Part shown: positions 1-11,907 of the stretch, piece after piece
Layout of the letters: the number at the start of each line of letters is the position of its first letter
How positions within the stretch are numbered: the first letter of the stretch is position 1
DNA from: Diphasiastrum complanatum
Lineage: Eukaryota > Streptophyta > Lycopodiopsida > Lycopodiales > Lycopodiaceae
Reading direction: 5' to 3'
DNA: 64,000 bases
Assembly: GCA_029204225.1 (NCBI GenBank)
Contig: MU832584.1
Span: 1 to 64,000 of the forward strand
Notes under the pieces: generated by a model
Database searches by the model: none
What the model saw: the letters and a program-made list of their open reading frames with translations, nothing else
What the model was told of the DNA's origin: nothing
Made by a program: the position numbers and the translations under genes

Positions 1-350
1 ATTCTCTTTTGATTGAAATTTGGCCTTAGGACCAAAAACCCACAAGCCTCAAATGCGAGTTGCCCATCCGAAAGTGATTATTAGTGAGTGAATAGGCAAG
101 TTAAGCTAAAGAGTGTCACTAGTGTCATTGACAGTCTTTTGCTTAACTTGACTTATGACGGGCACTTGGCAGTTAAAGCATATGCATATTCTAGTGAAAA
201 TCTAGAATTTGGGCCGATTTATGCCTGCCATTTGAGTGAAAATGGACCACCCCAATCTCACATTGCATGGGCTAGGGGCCTAAGTTTCAATAGACCCAAG
301 AGATTGATAGATTGGACTTGTTATGACTTTAGGTCTTACGTTGATATAAG

Positions 351-642
351 GTGACTACTCAATTTGTTTTACATGATGCCCAAAAGATCAACTTCATGTT
401 GTGATTAGACTCGTGTCTTGGGTTGATAGTAAGTGATCAAGACTTCTCAATTTGTTCACTTATGCCCAAAGTATCCACTTCATGTTCTCCAAAGAGTGAC
501 TGCCACCAGTAGGGTTAAAGTGATTGCTACCACAAGTGACCCAACTGGTGGCAACAATAGGTCATAACTTTCAATTTAATAGCGAGTGACTACTCAACTT
601 GTTCACATATTAATGCCCAAAAGATTCACTTGATGTTCTCTT
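351..642 (+). repeat. Three imperfect direct repeats of ~50 bp
   Basis: Copies lie at about 351-405, 431-490 and 583-642. Each reads roughly 'ACTcAAtTTGTTcACat..ATGCCCAAAaGAT.cACTTcATGTT'. Spacing is irregular, so this is a decayed local duplication and not a clean tandem array. Confidence 0.6.
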
Positions 643-2200
643 CACCCAAAGTGTGGACTAAATGTAGTTCGAAAGGGGAAGGACCAGATTACAACTCAAG
701 TCAAACACAAATACAAGCAACAAAGGCCACCTAAATTTTACCAAAAATGACCCCCTTAAACAACATGACTCATGAGATTATATAAACATTCATATGTGTA
801 CCCTAATAAAAATGAGGTGGATAATATATTTGTAATAATTAAATTTTTTCAAATTTGCTAGGAGTTCAAATACACTTAGATTTGGGTGTTAAACCTTTTA
901 CACCTTTATTATGTATTCATTTGCCAAAATAAAATTACACTTACTTCTAAATTCATACTTTAGTACTAAATTGCATTTAGTTCATGTGCCCCTAGGGAAT
1001 TTTAAGACGTGTCTTGGACTCTACTTAGTAACACCTATTTTATAATGGTGGTAGCACCCATGTTGTAGTATGGTCTTTAATTCGTCAATCTCACATTCAA
1101 ACGTAGTGAGAGGGTGTGGTTTATTTGAGTTGGGCTTGCACACCCAAGTTCGAATCCCTACCCATGCGATTGAAGACTTGGTTAGGATATAAAACATATG
1201 TGCCCATTGTTAGTTACTAATAAGTAGGCAACATAGTCACTATAGTAAGTATTCATATACCTTATTTCCAACATAATACTAGTTTGTTGTGCATCCACAA
1301 TGGACGAGCTCATGTAAGTGCTATATTTAAATTTCTCTCTTTTTGTTGAGTGAGAATTTCCAATAACCTACCTTCCCTTTCATAGAGTGTAGTACTTACC
1401 ATGAGGTGAAGGAAATCTTATCGTAGGATAAGTGGAGACTTTTGAGTGGGGTAGTTGATATTCTTACGTAGGCAATCTATTTCCATGAGCCATTAATCTA
1501 ATTTTCCTTCATTTTTTCACGAGCCATTAAATTGCTTTTTCTTCATTTGATTGTGCTATCTATGATTAATGGCAAGTTCGTAATGCTTGTTCATGAAAAC
1601 CTAATGCCAATTCATGAGTTGTTCTCCACCTCACTTAATCAAAATCTCAACTTTCTACATGAGTTATTACATTCAAGCAAGGTAGGCGTGGTGGTATGTT
1701 TTACCCTAGTCACTATTGAACTTGCCTTCATATGAAACCATTTTAATTATTTTGAATGTGGTTAGCAAGCTTGCTCTTTTATCCTTCAATATTGGGCCTT
1801 AGTCCTGAGCTTCAACATTCGTATCACAATCTGCTTCAGATTTCTTGCATGTTTGAGGACTATTCTTAACAAATTGGTGTTAGTTCCCTAAAATTGTTGC
1901 AAGTCTAATTCGTGAAGATGATCATACATAATATAGCCAGTGTTAGCCAATGTCACCTCTATAATAGTTAACGATGTTCACTAGTTAGTTTTATTTTACT
2001 CCCAAGAATTTAACAAAGGAAAACTGCTAAAAATATTGATTGTTAGAAGATTTTACTCCATCTTCTCAAAGTCTGACTAAAATAAATGTTACTTGATACA
2101 CCTATATGGGAGTGTCATAATTCTACTTTGGGAATTAATTACAAAGGGCAATTGTGAGTAAAACAACTCCAAGGTGACCATTCAAAAAAAAAAAAACATT

Positions 2201-2366
2201 GCCTATATTCTAAGGGTCCTTCCTCCATCAATGAGGCTTAAACATTTCGAACATGGAGGCTCAAACATGAGTTTGCAACCTTTTTTCTAGCATTCATGTT
2301 CACTAACTTAGCTCAAAATTTCTAGCCTTTATTGTAAGGGTCCATCCTCCATTGATGAGGCTTAAA
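2201..2366 (+). repeat. Direct repeat pair around 'AAGGGTCC..CCTCCAT'
   Basis: 2201-2252 and 2323-2366 share the core CCT..ATT.TAAGGGTCC followed by CCTCCATnnATGAGGCTTAAA. They are about 120 bp apart. Function unknown. Confidence 0.55.
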
Positions 2367-3131
2367 TGAGAGGGTTAACCATTAAATTTCCAGTTGTCGT
2401 TTTCCGAATTAAGGACTTAGCCTCGGTCATCTATTTACATTCTTGTTTGATTCCCTGGATACATGTTACATCCAAGCTTGTATGGTAGATAAATGTTAGG
2501 ATGCAAAAGTAAAAACAAAACAAAAAAAAACTAGCAATTATGGAAGGTTAACATCATAACAAATAAACAAGGTTATTACAACAAAAACTTAACATGCTTG
2601 GAGACAACATGTGTCTAGGGAATCAAATAAATATGTAGGCAATTAAAACATGTAATGTACTATGAACATTTGTCTTTACTACATTTAAAACCCCAAGTGA
2701 AGAACATTACTAAGCATAGCATGTGTTTGCTCTTTTGACCTTCAATAATACAGACCAGTCAATGTTTAAACGAGATCAAAACGTACTTAGTCCTATGTTA
2801 CATGCAAGGTAGAGTCCATTCTATCCAATGAGGAACTTACACGAGGCTTTTGTTGAGCATGATAAAGAGAATCAAAATTCAAGGGCAAGTTTAGAATCAA
2901 GCAGATTGCTCCCTACCGGCATGCTCCATGGTGTTATGGTTTATGTAGGCCATTTTAATGCAAAATGGCTTGCAAACACTTTTTGAACTTTTTTGTCATC
3001 TCAAGTGATTTTCAAGCTATTTATGTCATAGAATAGTCCTCATTTAAGGCCACTATATATCATATCATAGAAATAACAATACTAAAGTAGCGATGTTAGG
3101 AAAATAGACATTTAAAATTTTAAGAGAGTTT

Positions 3132-3435
3132 TGTTATGTCCATGTCTTGTATATAGGATTCAACATAATCCTAGACTTGGATATCTGGTACTCTAGTGTA
3201 TGAGATTATTAGTTATGCCACGTCATTTCGGACTTGGCCAGAAATGTAATTAAAAACCTTGTAAGGGCCCAAGTGTTGTAATTGGACCTATGGAGCTTTT
3301 GCATGGTGATTGACACCTTTGGTGCAAGAATAGGAAGTCAAATGCTTTTGATACGAATATTAGGGAGATCCTAGAGAGAAAATTCTCTACCTTTTGGGGA
3401 GTATTTATCTTGTACAAACTCGCCCATCTTCTTCA
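3132..3435 (+). repeat. Partial LTR, Ty3/gypsy-like family (copy 1)
   Basis: Starts TGTTATGTCCATG and is closely similar to the LTR at 6250-6670 over about the first 230-300 bp, including a shared 'GGAGCTTTTGCATGGTGATT' block. It loses similarity near 3435, so the 3' part is missing. A purine-rich run (AAGAGAG) precedes it. Confidence 0.65.
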
Positions 3436-4109
3436 TGAAGTGAATAACCTTATTGAGATGAAATCAGTTAGTTTTATAAGGTCACAATACCTTTCACTTT
3501 CGGTTGAAGACTCTACATGTAGATTTGCCAATAGTTGAGTGCGACACTTAACTAGTGAACAATCAAAACTGTTTGGATGACCAGTAGATAAAAGTTCTAT
3601 TGATTTAGGATTGGTCCATTTCCTACCCAAATATGGGGCTTTCAGCCCGAACCACATATGGGAAGGGAGAAACAAGATGATGTATGAGGTGTGGAGGATT
3701 AGTTGACCGAGTCGACCGGTTATGTTAATCTACTTTGAATTCCGGAAGTATAAGTGATTGTGAGAGTGAGTGCAATTGGAAATTAGGCTTTAGAATTATA
3801 CTTTTAAATTGCCTCTAGAAATTTGGGTCCCTTTCCCCATTGTTCATTTAGAATCTCAAGAAATCGAAGATTCTAAGGGAAGAGGTAATGGCAGTCGGAT
3901 AATCCAATTATGGAACCATTTTCGTGTTGCAATTGAATTTGGATTAAATCCTTGGAATTTGCAAATGAAAAGCAGTTGGAATGTGTTCCATATTACAAGA
4001 ATTTTGTAATTTGGATTTTTTTCTATTATAGAGTGTTTCTTTGTATTAATTGAGACAACCAAGAGTACTTCTAACTTATCAAAAAATTAAATTCTTTTTA
4101 CCGATTCTG
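3436..4109. other. Unassigned, probably decayed element interior
   Basis: Lies between the LTR fragment and a gypsy RT remnant. Short open frames on both strands (3433-3675 minus, 3809-4009 plus) match nothing I recognise. Position suggests internal gypsy sequence. Confidence 0.4.
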
Positions 4110-4314
4110 AAATAGATATCAGATATCTATTGCAGTATTTTTACGGTTGTATTGAGATTCTTAATGTTCCTTTTGGTTTATTGAATATGCTTGTCGCATT
4201 TGAATAGTCTTTGAACGATATATTTCATCCATATCTAGGTCAATGCGAAGTGGTATTCTTAGGTGATGTGTTCATCTATAGTGAAAGGCTTAAGGAGCAT
4301 GAGAGAATTCGATA
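4110..4314 (+). pseudogene. Ty3/gypsy reverse transcriptase remnant
   Basis: The plus strand reads VPFGLLNM..AFE, an in-frame stop, then SLNDIFHPYLGQCEVVFLGD followed by VFIYSERLKEHE. This matches the gypsy RT block normally of the form 'PFGLtNAPaTFq..mn.if.pyl...vvvfLDDIliYS...eH'. The catalytic DD pair reads GD here. At least two stops (TAG) interrupt the frame. Only about 70 residues of the RT palm can be followed, so the copy is dead. It sits about 110 bp upstream of the LTR at 4423. Confidence 0.75.
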
Positions 4315-4422
4315 GCTAGAAGTATTTTTTGGAATTGGTTGTGAATCTGATCCTATATTTTAATCTTCTTGACTTTCTAGTAAGAATATCTAGAAGCATA
4401 GGATTCTTGGAGGGAAAGCTAG

Positions 4423-4895
4423 TGTCATGGCCATATTCTATTAAGGACATGGAATAGTCCTAATATGGTAGATCGGCCCTTCAATATTCGAGTTTGTTAG
4501 CCACGCCAAGATTTAATTCCATGTCAAGGCCTATTTGTGACAAATGACCTTGAGAGGACCACACACTCTAATTGAGACATATGGAGTAGTGCATGTACGT
4601 GTGATGGATATAGGCAGGAGGACTGCATGAAGAGCTGTGACCTATTTATAGTTGACCTGCATGGGGATTGCATGGGTTCATACACAAGAATCTACTCTAT
4701 ATATATTGAGGTAGGGGTTCTCCCGTCGACAACTTGGCATTACAAATTGCTCTCTTCTTCTCTTGCTTTCACATGGCATGGCTCGGGGGCTAGATCCAGA
4801 ATTGATCTAGGTTTGGTTGGGAGGTTTTGCTCCAACGTGTCTCTTATTGTGTTTTCCTATCCTCATCTTAGGGGTTTTCCCTAGTGGTCTTTACA
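4423..4895 (+). repeat. LTR, Ty3/gypsy-like family (copy 2)
   Basis: Begins TGTCATGGCCAT and ends CTTTACA, immediately before a tRNA primer site. Its middle and 3' parts align with the 6250-6670 LTR (shared 'CATGGCTCGGGGG', 'TTGGTTGGG.GGTTT.GCTCCA', terminal 'TTACA'). It is clearly more diverged from copies 1 and 3 than those are from each other. Confidence 0.65.
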
Positions 4896-4896
4896 T

Positions 4897-4908
4897 TGGT
4901 ATCAGAGC
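4897..4908 (+). other. Primer binding site (initiator Met tRNA)
   Basis: TGGTATCAGAGC, complementary to the 3' end of plant initiator-Met tRNA, starts one base after the LTR end at 4895. It marks 4423-4895 as a 5' LTR. Confidence 0.8.
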
Positions 4909-6249
4909 AAGGCTAGGATGTGGTCTTGGATGGGAAGGAGACAAGCTCTATACCAAATCAAAAGCACATGGATTTATTTCTTGGATTAGTGTGTAGAACT
5001 CTCAAGAAGAAAATCGAGTTTTGGATCCTCTAATTCTGAATTGAAGCATGTTGGCAAGAGGAGTGGTAGAGTGCACTTCCACCGAATTATTTTTTTGTTA
5101 ATATTGCTTCTAATTAGTATGGATTCATCTCTGATTTTTTGAAACTTTGAGAGAACCCTTTTTGAGGTAGTATGATTTGTGTATACAAATCTGGTAGCTT
5201 GTTTCCCATATCAATGATGATTGATAACATGTAGGACTGGTTTATATTTGTTGATAGATTGAGTATGTTCAATTTATCCTGGAAAACACACTATTAGAAC
5301 TAAGATTTTGGGATTCTACTGTTTGCATGTTGAGGATTCAGTTTTGAAGAAGTTAATCCTTCGGTACTACGTGCCAACTATAGACCCTTGTGAAACTGCT
5401 GTTATGTTTATATTCTTTAATGATATGCTACTGAAAACAGAGACTAGTTTTAGACAAACATCCTAATGTGTGTGAGTAACTATTCCTAGAAAAATATTGA
5501 TGTTGTAAATGATTGGAATAGGAACTTTGTGATGATTCTTAAGATGATGAGTAATTCTCAATCTATGAAAGAGTCAAGAATTTATATTAGTTAGTTGAAA
5601 ATATGAATTTATTTACTCTAGTAGTTCTACTACTGATTGTGGTCTATAGATGCTTGTGTATGGTTTTCAGCCTAGACCTTCGGTTAATTGGGAGACAGAC
5701 AAATCTATCGAGATTGAATGGTTGTTATTTTCCTGCATGAGATGCTAGGAATAGAGCACTTAACTCAAGAGAGTATGCAAGGTACTTGGAATTGAGTTAA
5801 AGTCATTTTATCTTTGTAGATCTCCTAGAGATTTTAGTAGAATGAATTGTTATACCTTAGGTTATTGGACATTGTAAGTGTATTTTTACCAAGAAGCATT
5901 TATGAGGATAGACTTGGACTATAATTGTTTGTTTCTTTAAGTTTTGAACATTGATCTCCAATGTAAGGTGATAATTCACCTAGTGGTTCATGTAAAATGA
6001 ATTTACATGAAGGTGACGTTACTAGCTTGACCCAATAGGAAAATTTATCGCTTAGTGTACTTTTGAAAGCAGATATAGTATTTTAGAGTAGAGATAAACA
6101 ATTGGAAAATTGTTCCATCTCTAAGTACTTATTTGATAATTGAAGTCAAACCTTAGGTAATGATTTTCTGGGTAAATAGAGAAGTTAAAGAGTTGTTTTA
6201 TAAACTTCTTGCCCGTTCTGAGGACATAACTCGTTTAAGGGGGGAAGAA
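4909..6249 (+). mobile_element. Internal region of a decayed LTR element, no coding capacity
   Basis: Lies between the PBS-linked LTR and the 3' LTR at 6250. Stops are frequent in all frames and I see no gag or pol motif. It ends in the polypurine tract GGGGGGAAGAA (about 6238-6248), directly before TGTTATG. About 1.3 kb is short for an autonomous gypsy interior, so it is deleted or non-autonomous. Confidence 0.55.
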
Positions 6250-6670
6250 TGTTATGTCCATGTCTTGTATATGGGATTCGGCATAATGCTAGACTTGGAT
6301 ATCCGTACGAGATTATTAGTTATGCCATGTCATTCCGGACCTGTGGAGCTTTTGCATGGTGATTGACAGCTTTTGTGCAAGAATGGGAAGTCAAATGATT
6401 TTGATAGGAATAGGGGGATCCTAGAGAGAATATTCTCTAGCTTTTGGAGAGTATTTACCTCGTAAGAAGTTGCCCATCTCCTCATTCTAATTTCATGTTG
6501 CCAAGAGCCAGGGTCCTCTCCTCTCTTGCATTCAATCACCATGGCTCGGGGGTGAAGCGGGTAAGGATTTGACTATTCGTTTCATGTTGGTTGGGTGGTT
6601 TGGCTCCATAGGTGTCCTTTTGGTTGCATGCAACAGGATCTAGGCAAACCTTCACTTGGCAATCCTTACA
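6250..6670 (+). repeat. 3' LTR, Ty3/gypsy-like family (copy 3)
   Basis: Starts TGTTATGTCCATG after a polypurine tract and ends CCTTACA, matching the end of copy 2. The first ~230 bp match 3132-3435. A T-run follows; no target-site duplication is apparent. Confidence 0.65.
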
Positions 6671-7117
6671 TTTTTTTTTTAGTGTTTATACTTTACTCTA
6701 CAAAATTGCCAAAAGAATTTCAGAACATGTCGGTCGGAAGGCAGAAGCTTGAATCTGGATTGCTACGTAGTGACATCTAAAAAAATTACATCAAAAACAT
6801 AGGAAATGGTTCTAATATGCCCTCCCAATTTTCTCATATATGTTGTATACGTCTACCAATAGCATAAACATAGTTAGATACAATATACAAAATAAAACTA
6901 GGTGATTGATATACCAAGCTTTTCTTTAAATCGCGATTGAAAAATTATAAAACAAGAATTGCATTTTTTAAAAACCACTAAAAGATTTAAAAAACTCATT
7001 TTAATTTTCAAACTTGGGGAACTCTATTTGAATCTCCATTCACTCTAGTGAGAGAGTAATGGTAAGATTTAAGGGTCAAATACTAGTGAGAGGGTAGTGG
7101 GCTCTGTAAGACCTAAG
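6671..7117. other. AT-rich DNA between LTR and WRKY gene, nothing seen
   Basis: No coding signal. This is where a first exon or promoter of the WRKY gene could lie, but I could not identify either. Confidence 0.5.
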
Positions 7118-7225
7118 GGTGGGGATAATACCATCTTGATCTAAGGGTGAGGATATATGATACCATCTTAAGGGTTGGGATATATGATACCATCTTAGAG
7201 GTGTGGGATATACCATCTTGATCTA
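7118..7225 (+). repeat. Degenerate tandem repeat upstream of the WRKY gene
   Basis: Units of about 30-33 bp with the core 'GGGTGaGGATATATGATACC' followed by ATCTT, repeated about four times with small indels. It lies about 260 bp upstream of the first recognisable WRKY exon. Confidence 0.7.
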
Positions 7226-7282
7226 AGGGTGAGGATATCTTGCAGAGATGACTACTGCACCATGATCGTGGTGCAAAATACG

Positions 7283-7320
7283 GCGCATCCCTCAAACTCA
7301 CGCGCATCCCTCAAACTCAC
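7283..7320 (+). repeat. Exact 19-bp tandem duplication
   Basis: GCGCATCCCTCAAACTCAC occurs twice in tandem (7283-7301 and 7302-7320). It lies about 160 bp upstream of the WRKY exon. Confidence 0.9.
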
Positions 7321-7481
7321 GTAAAAGTAAAAGTTTAGCAAATCTTCACAATAGCTTAGGACAAAGCAAAAATGCATACAATGGATTAGAACCTGGCTTC
7401 TTTGACCTTTAATTCAGTTGAAGTTTTCTTGCAGTTAGAGGCATCAAGTTGTGTGGGTTTCTGCAAAGGGTTTGAGTTCAG

Positions 7482-8900
7482 ATACTAGATAACATGCTGC
7501 TAAAATGTGACGGCTTCAGTGGGCATTCAGCTGAATTAGCGATAGTTAGACAGGTTATTGTGTTGGAGATTCTTAATGAACGCATGCAGCTCTGGTTTTT
7601 CAGAAAATCCTTTCCAAAAACGGTTCTGACACTGCCAGTCAGCATTACTGAGCGCGGTACTGATCTTCTTCCAGCTGATGGTTATGCATGGCGAAAATAT
7701 GGACAGAAAGACATTCAGAATTCACGTCATCCAAGGTAGTTTCTATATGGATAACTGCTAGCACACGCTATAGCTTTATCATGCAGCAATAACGTTTGGG
7801 TTTTCAATCTGCTGTGTAATTGAGGACGTGATGATTTCACAATTCAGTTTCATCACAGTAATCTGAAGCATGTGGAAATGTGCAGAAGCTATTACAGATG
7901 CACATATCGAAAAGAGCTCGGATGTCCTGCAACTAAGCACGTGCAGCGATTAGATGATGATCCTGCACTGCTATGCGTCACCTACAATGGTGTCCACACT
8001 TGCCACATGTCGATGCAGATGCAACAAATACGCTCAAGGTTACCACCGGATGTAGCTATGCCTCTCCCACAATGGCAGACGTCAACCTCTGAGGAAAACT
8101 CGTCCTTTATGGTGATTGATCGTGGGGGCCAGAGCCAGCCAGGAACATATGCTACATTTGTGACCAGCTCAGAAGGTTTTGAGGAACCACACATCACAGG
8201 CTCAAGAGATGGACCTTTCAACACTTCATGGAGGTATAATTCCCCTTCTGTCACGACACCTGCTGCTGCTCCCAAATTCGGAACTGATCCAATTTCCATT
8301 AGAGAATTTCAGCCTGTCAACCAGCTTCTTGATGAAACTCATCATCAGAGCAGGCCAAATGAGCAGTATTGTGCTTCTATTATGAAGCATCCGTCTTCTG
8401 CAAACCTGAGATCAGGTAGTGATGGCTATCGGGCTATTGCTGGATGGAACACTACTTTAGGGAATGAAACCACTACTCACACATCTCCAGAATATTCAAC
8501 TCGTTATCATTTGGAAAGTAGATCAATGCAGGAGTTTTTAGCTCACGAAACAACGTCATGGTCTACAGATTCTTGTATAGAGCCCACACAGAGAGCAGTA
8601 AACGATTCTCAATCCAACTACCTGCAAAGAGGTAGCCTAAATGATCTCTGTGCAGCATTACCATCCCTAACGCAATCGATTTCTTTATCAGAGCGCAATT
8701 ATTTTGTCAGGACAATCACAGAGTCACCAGTAGAACTTTTGGAGATGCCTACGAGGGACAGAGAGTTTGCAATAGAAGATCAACATCATTCAAGCTCTTT
8801 CCAAACCCACTATACCCCAACTATAACTTCGGCTGGTGAAGAACAGCTATGCGAGGTAGAGGATCAGGCTGCATCATCTGTACTATATGATCGTAATTAG
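7482..8900 (+). CDS. Group III WRKY transcription factor (5' exon not found)
   Basis: A nuclear DNA-binding regulator that would recognise W-box promoters. Exon 7482-7735 ends inside the domain after WRKYGQK (7689-7709). A 150-bp GT-AG intron (7736-7885) splits the PR|SYYRC arginine codon, the conserved position of the R-type WRKY intron. Exon 7886-8900 completes the zinc finger as C-X7-C-X23-H-X-C, which defines group III. It then gives a Ser/Thr-rich C-terminal region of about 290 residues ending at TAG 8898-8900. Exon start 7482 is my choice: an upstream in-frame stop lies at 7473, a TTCAG acceptor precedes 7482, and the next residues (ILDNMLLK) resemble the N-terminal helix of group III proteins. 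No first exon was found upstream, so the gene may be 5'-truncated or have a distant exon. The visible frame has no stops. WRKY41/53/55-like subgroups are possible; I do not assign a symbol. Confidence 0.9.
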
Positions 8901-9036
8901 CATTAGCTACATTGCAATTATTGCATATTCTCGTGGGGATCCAACTGATGACTCCATAGCATCCTAGCGGTTTATGAATGATATAATTTTGGCTCACACA
9001 TGAGTTTGATATGGTGAACTGCTTTTGCATTTTGGA

Positions 9037-9042
9037 AATAAA
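9037..9042 (+). promoter_or_regulatory. Possible polyadenylation signal
   Basis: AATAAA, 137 bp after the WRKY stop codon, at a plausible distance for a plant 3' UTR. Confidence 0.4.
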
Positions 9043-9048
9043 TCTTGT

Positions 9049-9076
9049 CTTGCCTTAACAGGCAAGTTAAGGCAAG
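9049..9076. repeat. Perfect 11-bp inverted repeat 3' of the WRKY gene
   Basis: CTTGCCTTAAC, a 6-base loop, then GTTAAGGCAAG. It begins 7 bases after AATAAA, so it may fall in the 3' UTR. Confidence 0.8.
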
Positions 9077-9394
9077 AGATTGTTGGGAAAAGCAGGAAAG
9101 TCGGCAAAGCATAGGAATGAAATCACTAGCATTTTTCAAAAATAGATATCTTCAAAATTTTGAAGATTTTTTATATATACATATAAACCTTTTTATGAGG
9201 AGTCTTCCTTAGAAAATCTTTTCAAAATCTATATCTTAAAAGTTTTGACAATTTTTTTGATAAACTTTTTTATGAGCAATAGTCCTTAGAAAATCAACAA
9301 GCTTTATATAGGTTTTTTGACTATAACTTAAAAAAGGTTTCGTGAATTCAAATGCGGTTGATTTTTCTTGTGAGAGAGATTAGATATTTTAACT

Positions 9395-9396
<2 letters not shown>

Positions 9397-9445
<49 letters not shown>
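9397..9445 (+). repeat. (CT)n microsatellite
   Basis: About 24 uninterrupted CT units. Confidence 0.97.
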
Positions 9446-9448
<3 letters not shown>

Positions 9449-9749
9449 CAACATGGCCTTTTCGGAAGGCAAAATTTTTGGGCCTACATCTAAGGCAGGG
9501 GTATTGTAATTATTATTTTTTATATTTTGACATGTCAAAATTTGGTTAGGTTAATGTTTTGCCTTTTCTTAATGCTTAGAAAAATCAACTTCCGTATAAA
9601 ATTGGATTTTCTCTCTGAAAAGTAGTTGCATTTTCTCTCTCACGACAATTATTACTCTCTCCCTCAAAAGTATTGCCATTCTCTTTCTCTCGCATGGAGT
9701 CTCACAAAGACTTCATCAAAATGAGTTCTATTCTCTCTCAAAACTATGG

Positions 9750-9858
<109 letters not shown>

Positions 9859-10025
9859 AACACACTAAAACAATTCAGTTCCACTTCCGTAAAATCAACC
9901 TTCACATTTTTACAAAGAAAAAACGGACTAGCCTCACAGAACGTAATCTGTGGGGCAAATTTTTTTATGACAATTTTTTTTTAAAAGTCGGAAGGTGCAC
10001 ATAAAAAAATTTAATCTTTTTACAC

Positions 10026-10205
10026 GCACCTTCTTCCCGGAAGGTGCATGTAAAAAAAAATTACCTAAAAAAAACTGTAAAAACCAAATTCACGCAAGGG
10101 AAGGGCCGACTCCTCGGCCCTTCCACCCTTGGAAGGTTGATGCGCCCTCGAGCACACCTTCCCAGGCGGATGGGCCTCAGAGTTAGACCTCCCCCCCCCC
10201 CCCCC
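10026..10205. repeat. Hairpins and C-tract cluster
   Basis: GCACCTTC/GAAGGTGC form a short stem near 10026-10050. GGAAGGGCCGA (10099-10109) and TCGGCCCTTCC (10114-10124) form a perfect 11-bp stem with a 4-base loop. A 15-C tract occupies 10191-10205. The block is GC-rich compared with its surroundings and could be an inserted small element; I do not recognise it. Confidence 0.7.
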
Positions 10206-11180
10206 ACCTTTCTCTCCGTGTGTTGTAAAATGTCGCAAAGACTTTACAACATGAATAGAATCAACCTGATTATTCAGGTTACAACCAAAATAGAAGCACT
10301 TACATTGATCAAGTTTGAAGTTCATCTATACTGGACGTTGTATTAAGGTTTTCTCATGGTTTCAACATTGTTTTTGTCTTGGCATTTTCAGCTTAGTTTG
10401 CATATTCGTTCCGACAAAGTGAAGGTCTAGACTCAATGATTGTTTTTTTTTTTTGAGTTCTTAAATTTTAAAGTGTATGTTTCATGTATCAAATATATGA
10501 TTTCTAACAAATTGATAGTTTAAAAATTATCTTTACTTATTTTGAGTACCATACATAAACCCCCCCTTTGGCAACGGTAAGATGATTTGTTAGTGTATAT
10601 TGCTTTTGTTGCTTTGATTCCTTGTGTATTGAGCACATTTCCACATGTCGATTATGCAATGCATAAATGTGCTAGGCCAATGTTTGCTTCAAACTGGAAA
10701 GAATAGAGATGGGTGCTTCCTTAGATGGTCGTGGCACTCAAACATCCATGAATTTGTGGCAAAGGTAGACAAGCAATCTGAGAGCAATACTCACTGCTAT
10801 TTAAATATTTTATTTCATGATGTCAACATAAACGAAGGCAATTTACCTTGCCTAGCACAAAGTCAAATCATAATCCCCACGAGAGAAGAAGCTTGTTTCT
10901 TCTTTGGGACCCATCAAACATGTTGTTGCGACCTTTGATCCCAAGCACACTTCTTCACCACTCCTCTTGTCTCTTTTGACCATTAGTTTTTTGGTGTCTT
11001 ATTCGTAAAGGAATACTTCAGCCTACACAAGCTCATCCCACCAGACTAACTTTGATGCTCAATTATTCAAACAAAGCTATTATATCCTACTTCTTAGCCC
11101 TAGCCCATTGACTTCTTACCTGCTACTCTTGTTGTGACATGTAATATCTATGTCTAAAGCAAGATTTATTATGTAATAAC
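10206..11180. other. No gene seen
   Basis: AT-rich. The open frame at 10645-10938 has no recognisable domain. Confidence 0.5.
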
Positions 11181-11535
11181 CACTACAACATTTTGGATGT
11201 TTACCGACCCTATTACCAAGGCTTTTATGAAGAATTTTTTTGTTTTGAAAAAAAGGATGACAATCCTAGATATACACCATGGAGTATGCCTCGGAAGGAG
11301 ATCCTCGATAATTACCTCGGTAATCGAGGCTTCTTCGTCTCTTTTTTGCTTTGTTTATAGCATGTATAAACTGAGGGATATACCGAGGGACCTCAATATT
11401 TCCCTCCCAAAAAGCCATTAGTTAAATTACATTTCCGAGGGATATACCAAGGGATTTATACCTTGGTATATTCCTTTCAAAATGGCACCCTATTCCGAGG
11501 ATTATTCCAAGGGATGAAAAATCGCAAAAAAAAAA

Positions 11536-11579
11536 TTAGGGTAGAATGGAGCCAGTTTACTGGTTCCATTCTACCCTAA
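11536..11579. repeat. 20-bp inverted repeat hairpin
   Basis: TTAGGGTAGAATGGAGCCAG, loop TTTA, then its complement with one mismatch (11560-11579). Confidence 0.95.
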
Positions 11580-11810
11580 AAATGGACTCCATCCGACCCC
11601 AAGAGTCTTTTGCACCACCTCTTATGAAGTTGGTACGCAAAATCATTTGTTCATGATTGTTAATGAGCATATTTTCAAATATTTGAGTTACATTTTACGC
11701 ACTTGAAAATTGATGAAGGAGACTTATCTTAAAACAATACATAGTCACACATAAATATTCCAGGTACAGAGATATGTTACAAATTGGATTATTGAAACCA
11801 GATATGTTAC

Positions 11811-11907
11811 CTAAGTAGATCCAGTTGAGTCATCCTCGTCCTGGTCATTGACGTCGCGATCGGACTCATGTGACTGTGATGCATGATTGGGACTACGATA
11901 CCTGCAT
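11811..11907 (-). pseudogene. Possible terminal exon of a CACTA gene
   Basis: After a plausible AG acceptor near 11902-11907 the minus strand reads YRSPNHASQSHESDRD and then an acidic tail NDQDEDDSTGST before TAG (11811-11813). Acidic Ser-rich C-termini and this position near a CACTA end suggest a transposon gene, but the piece is too short to assign. Confidence 0.35.

Larger units (their letters stand above)
1..3131. other. AT-rich intergenic DNA, no gene seen
   Basis: I find no convincing gene. Short open frames at 88-354 and 1532-1735 match no family I recognise and lack coding features. The stretch holds short direct repeats (listed separately) and AT-rich sequence typical of decayed plant intergenic DNA. 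Confidence 0.6.
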
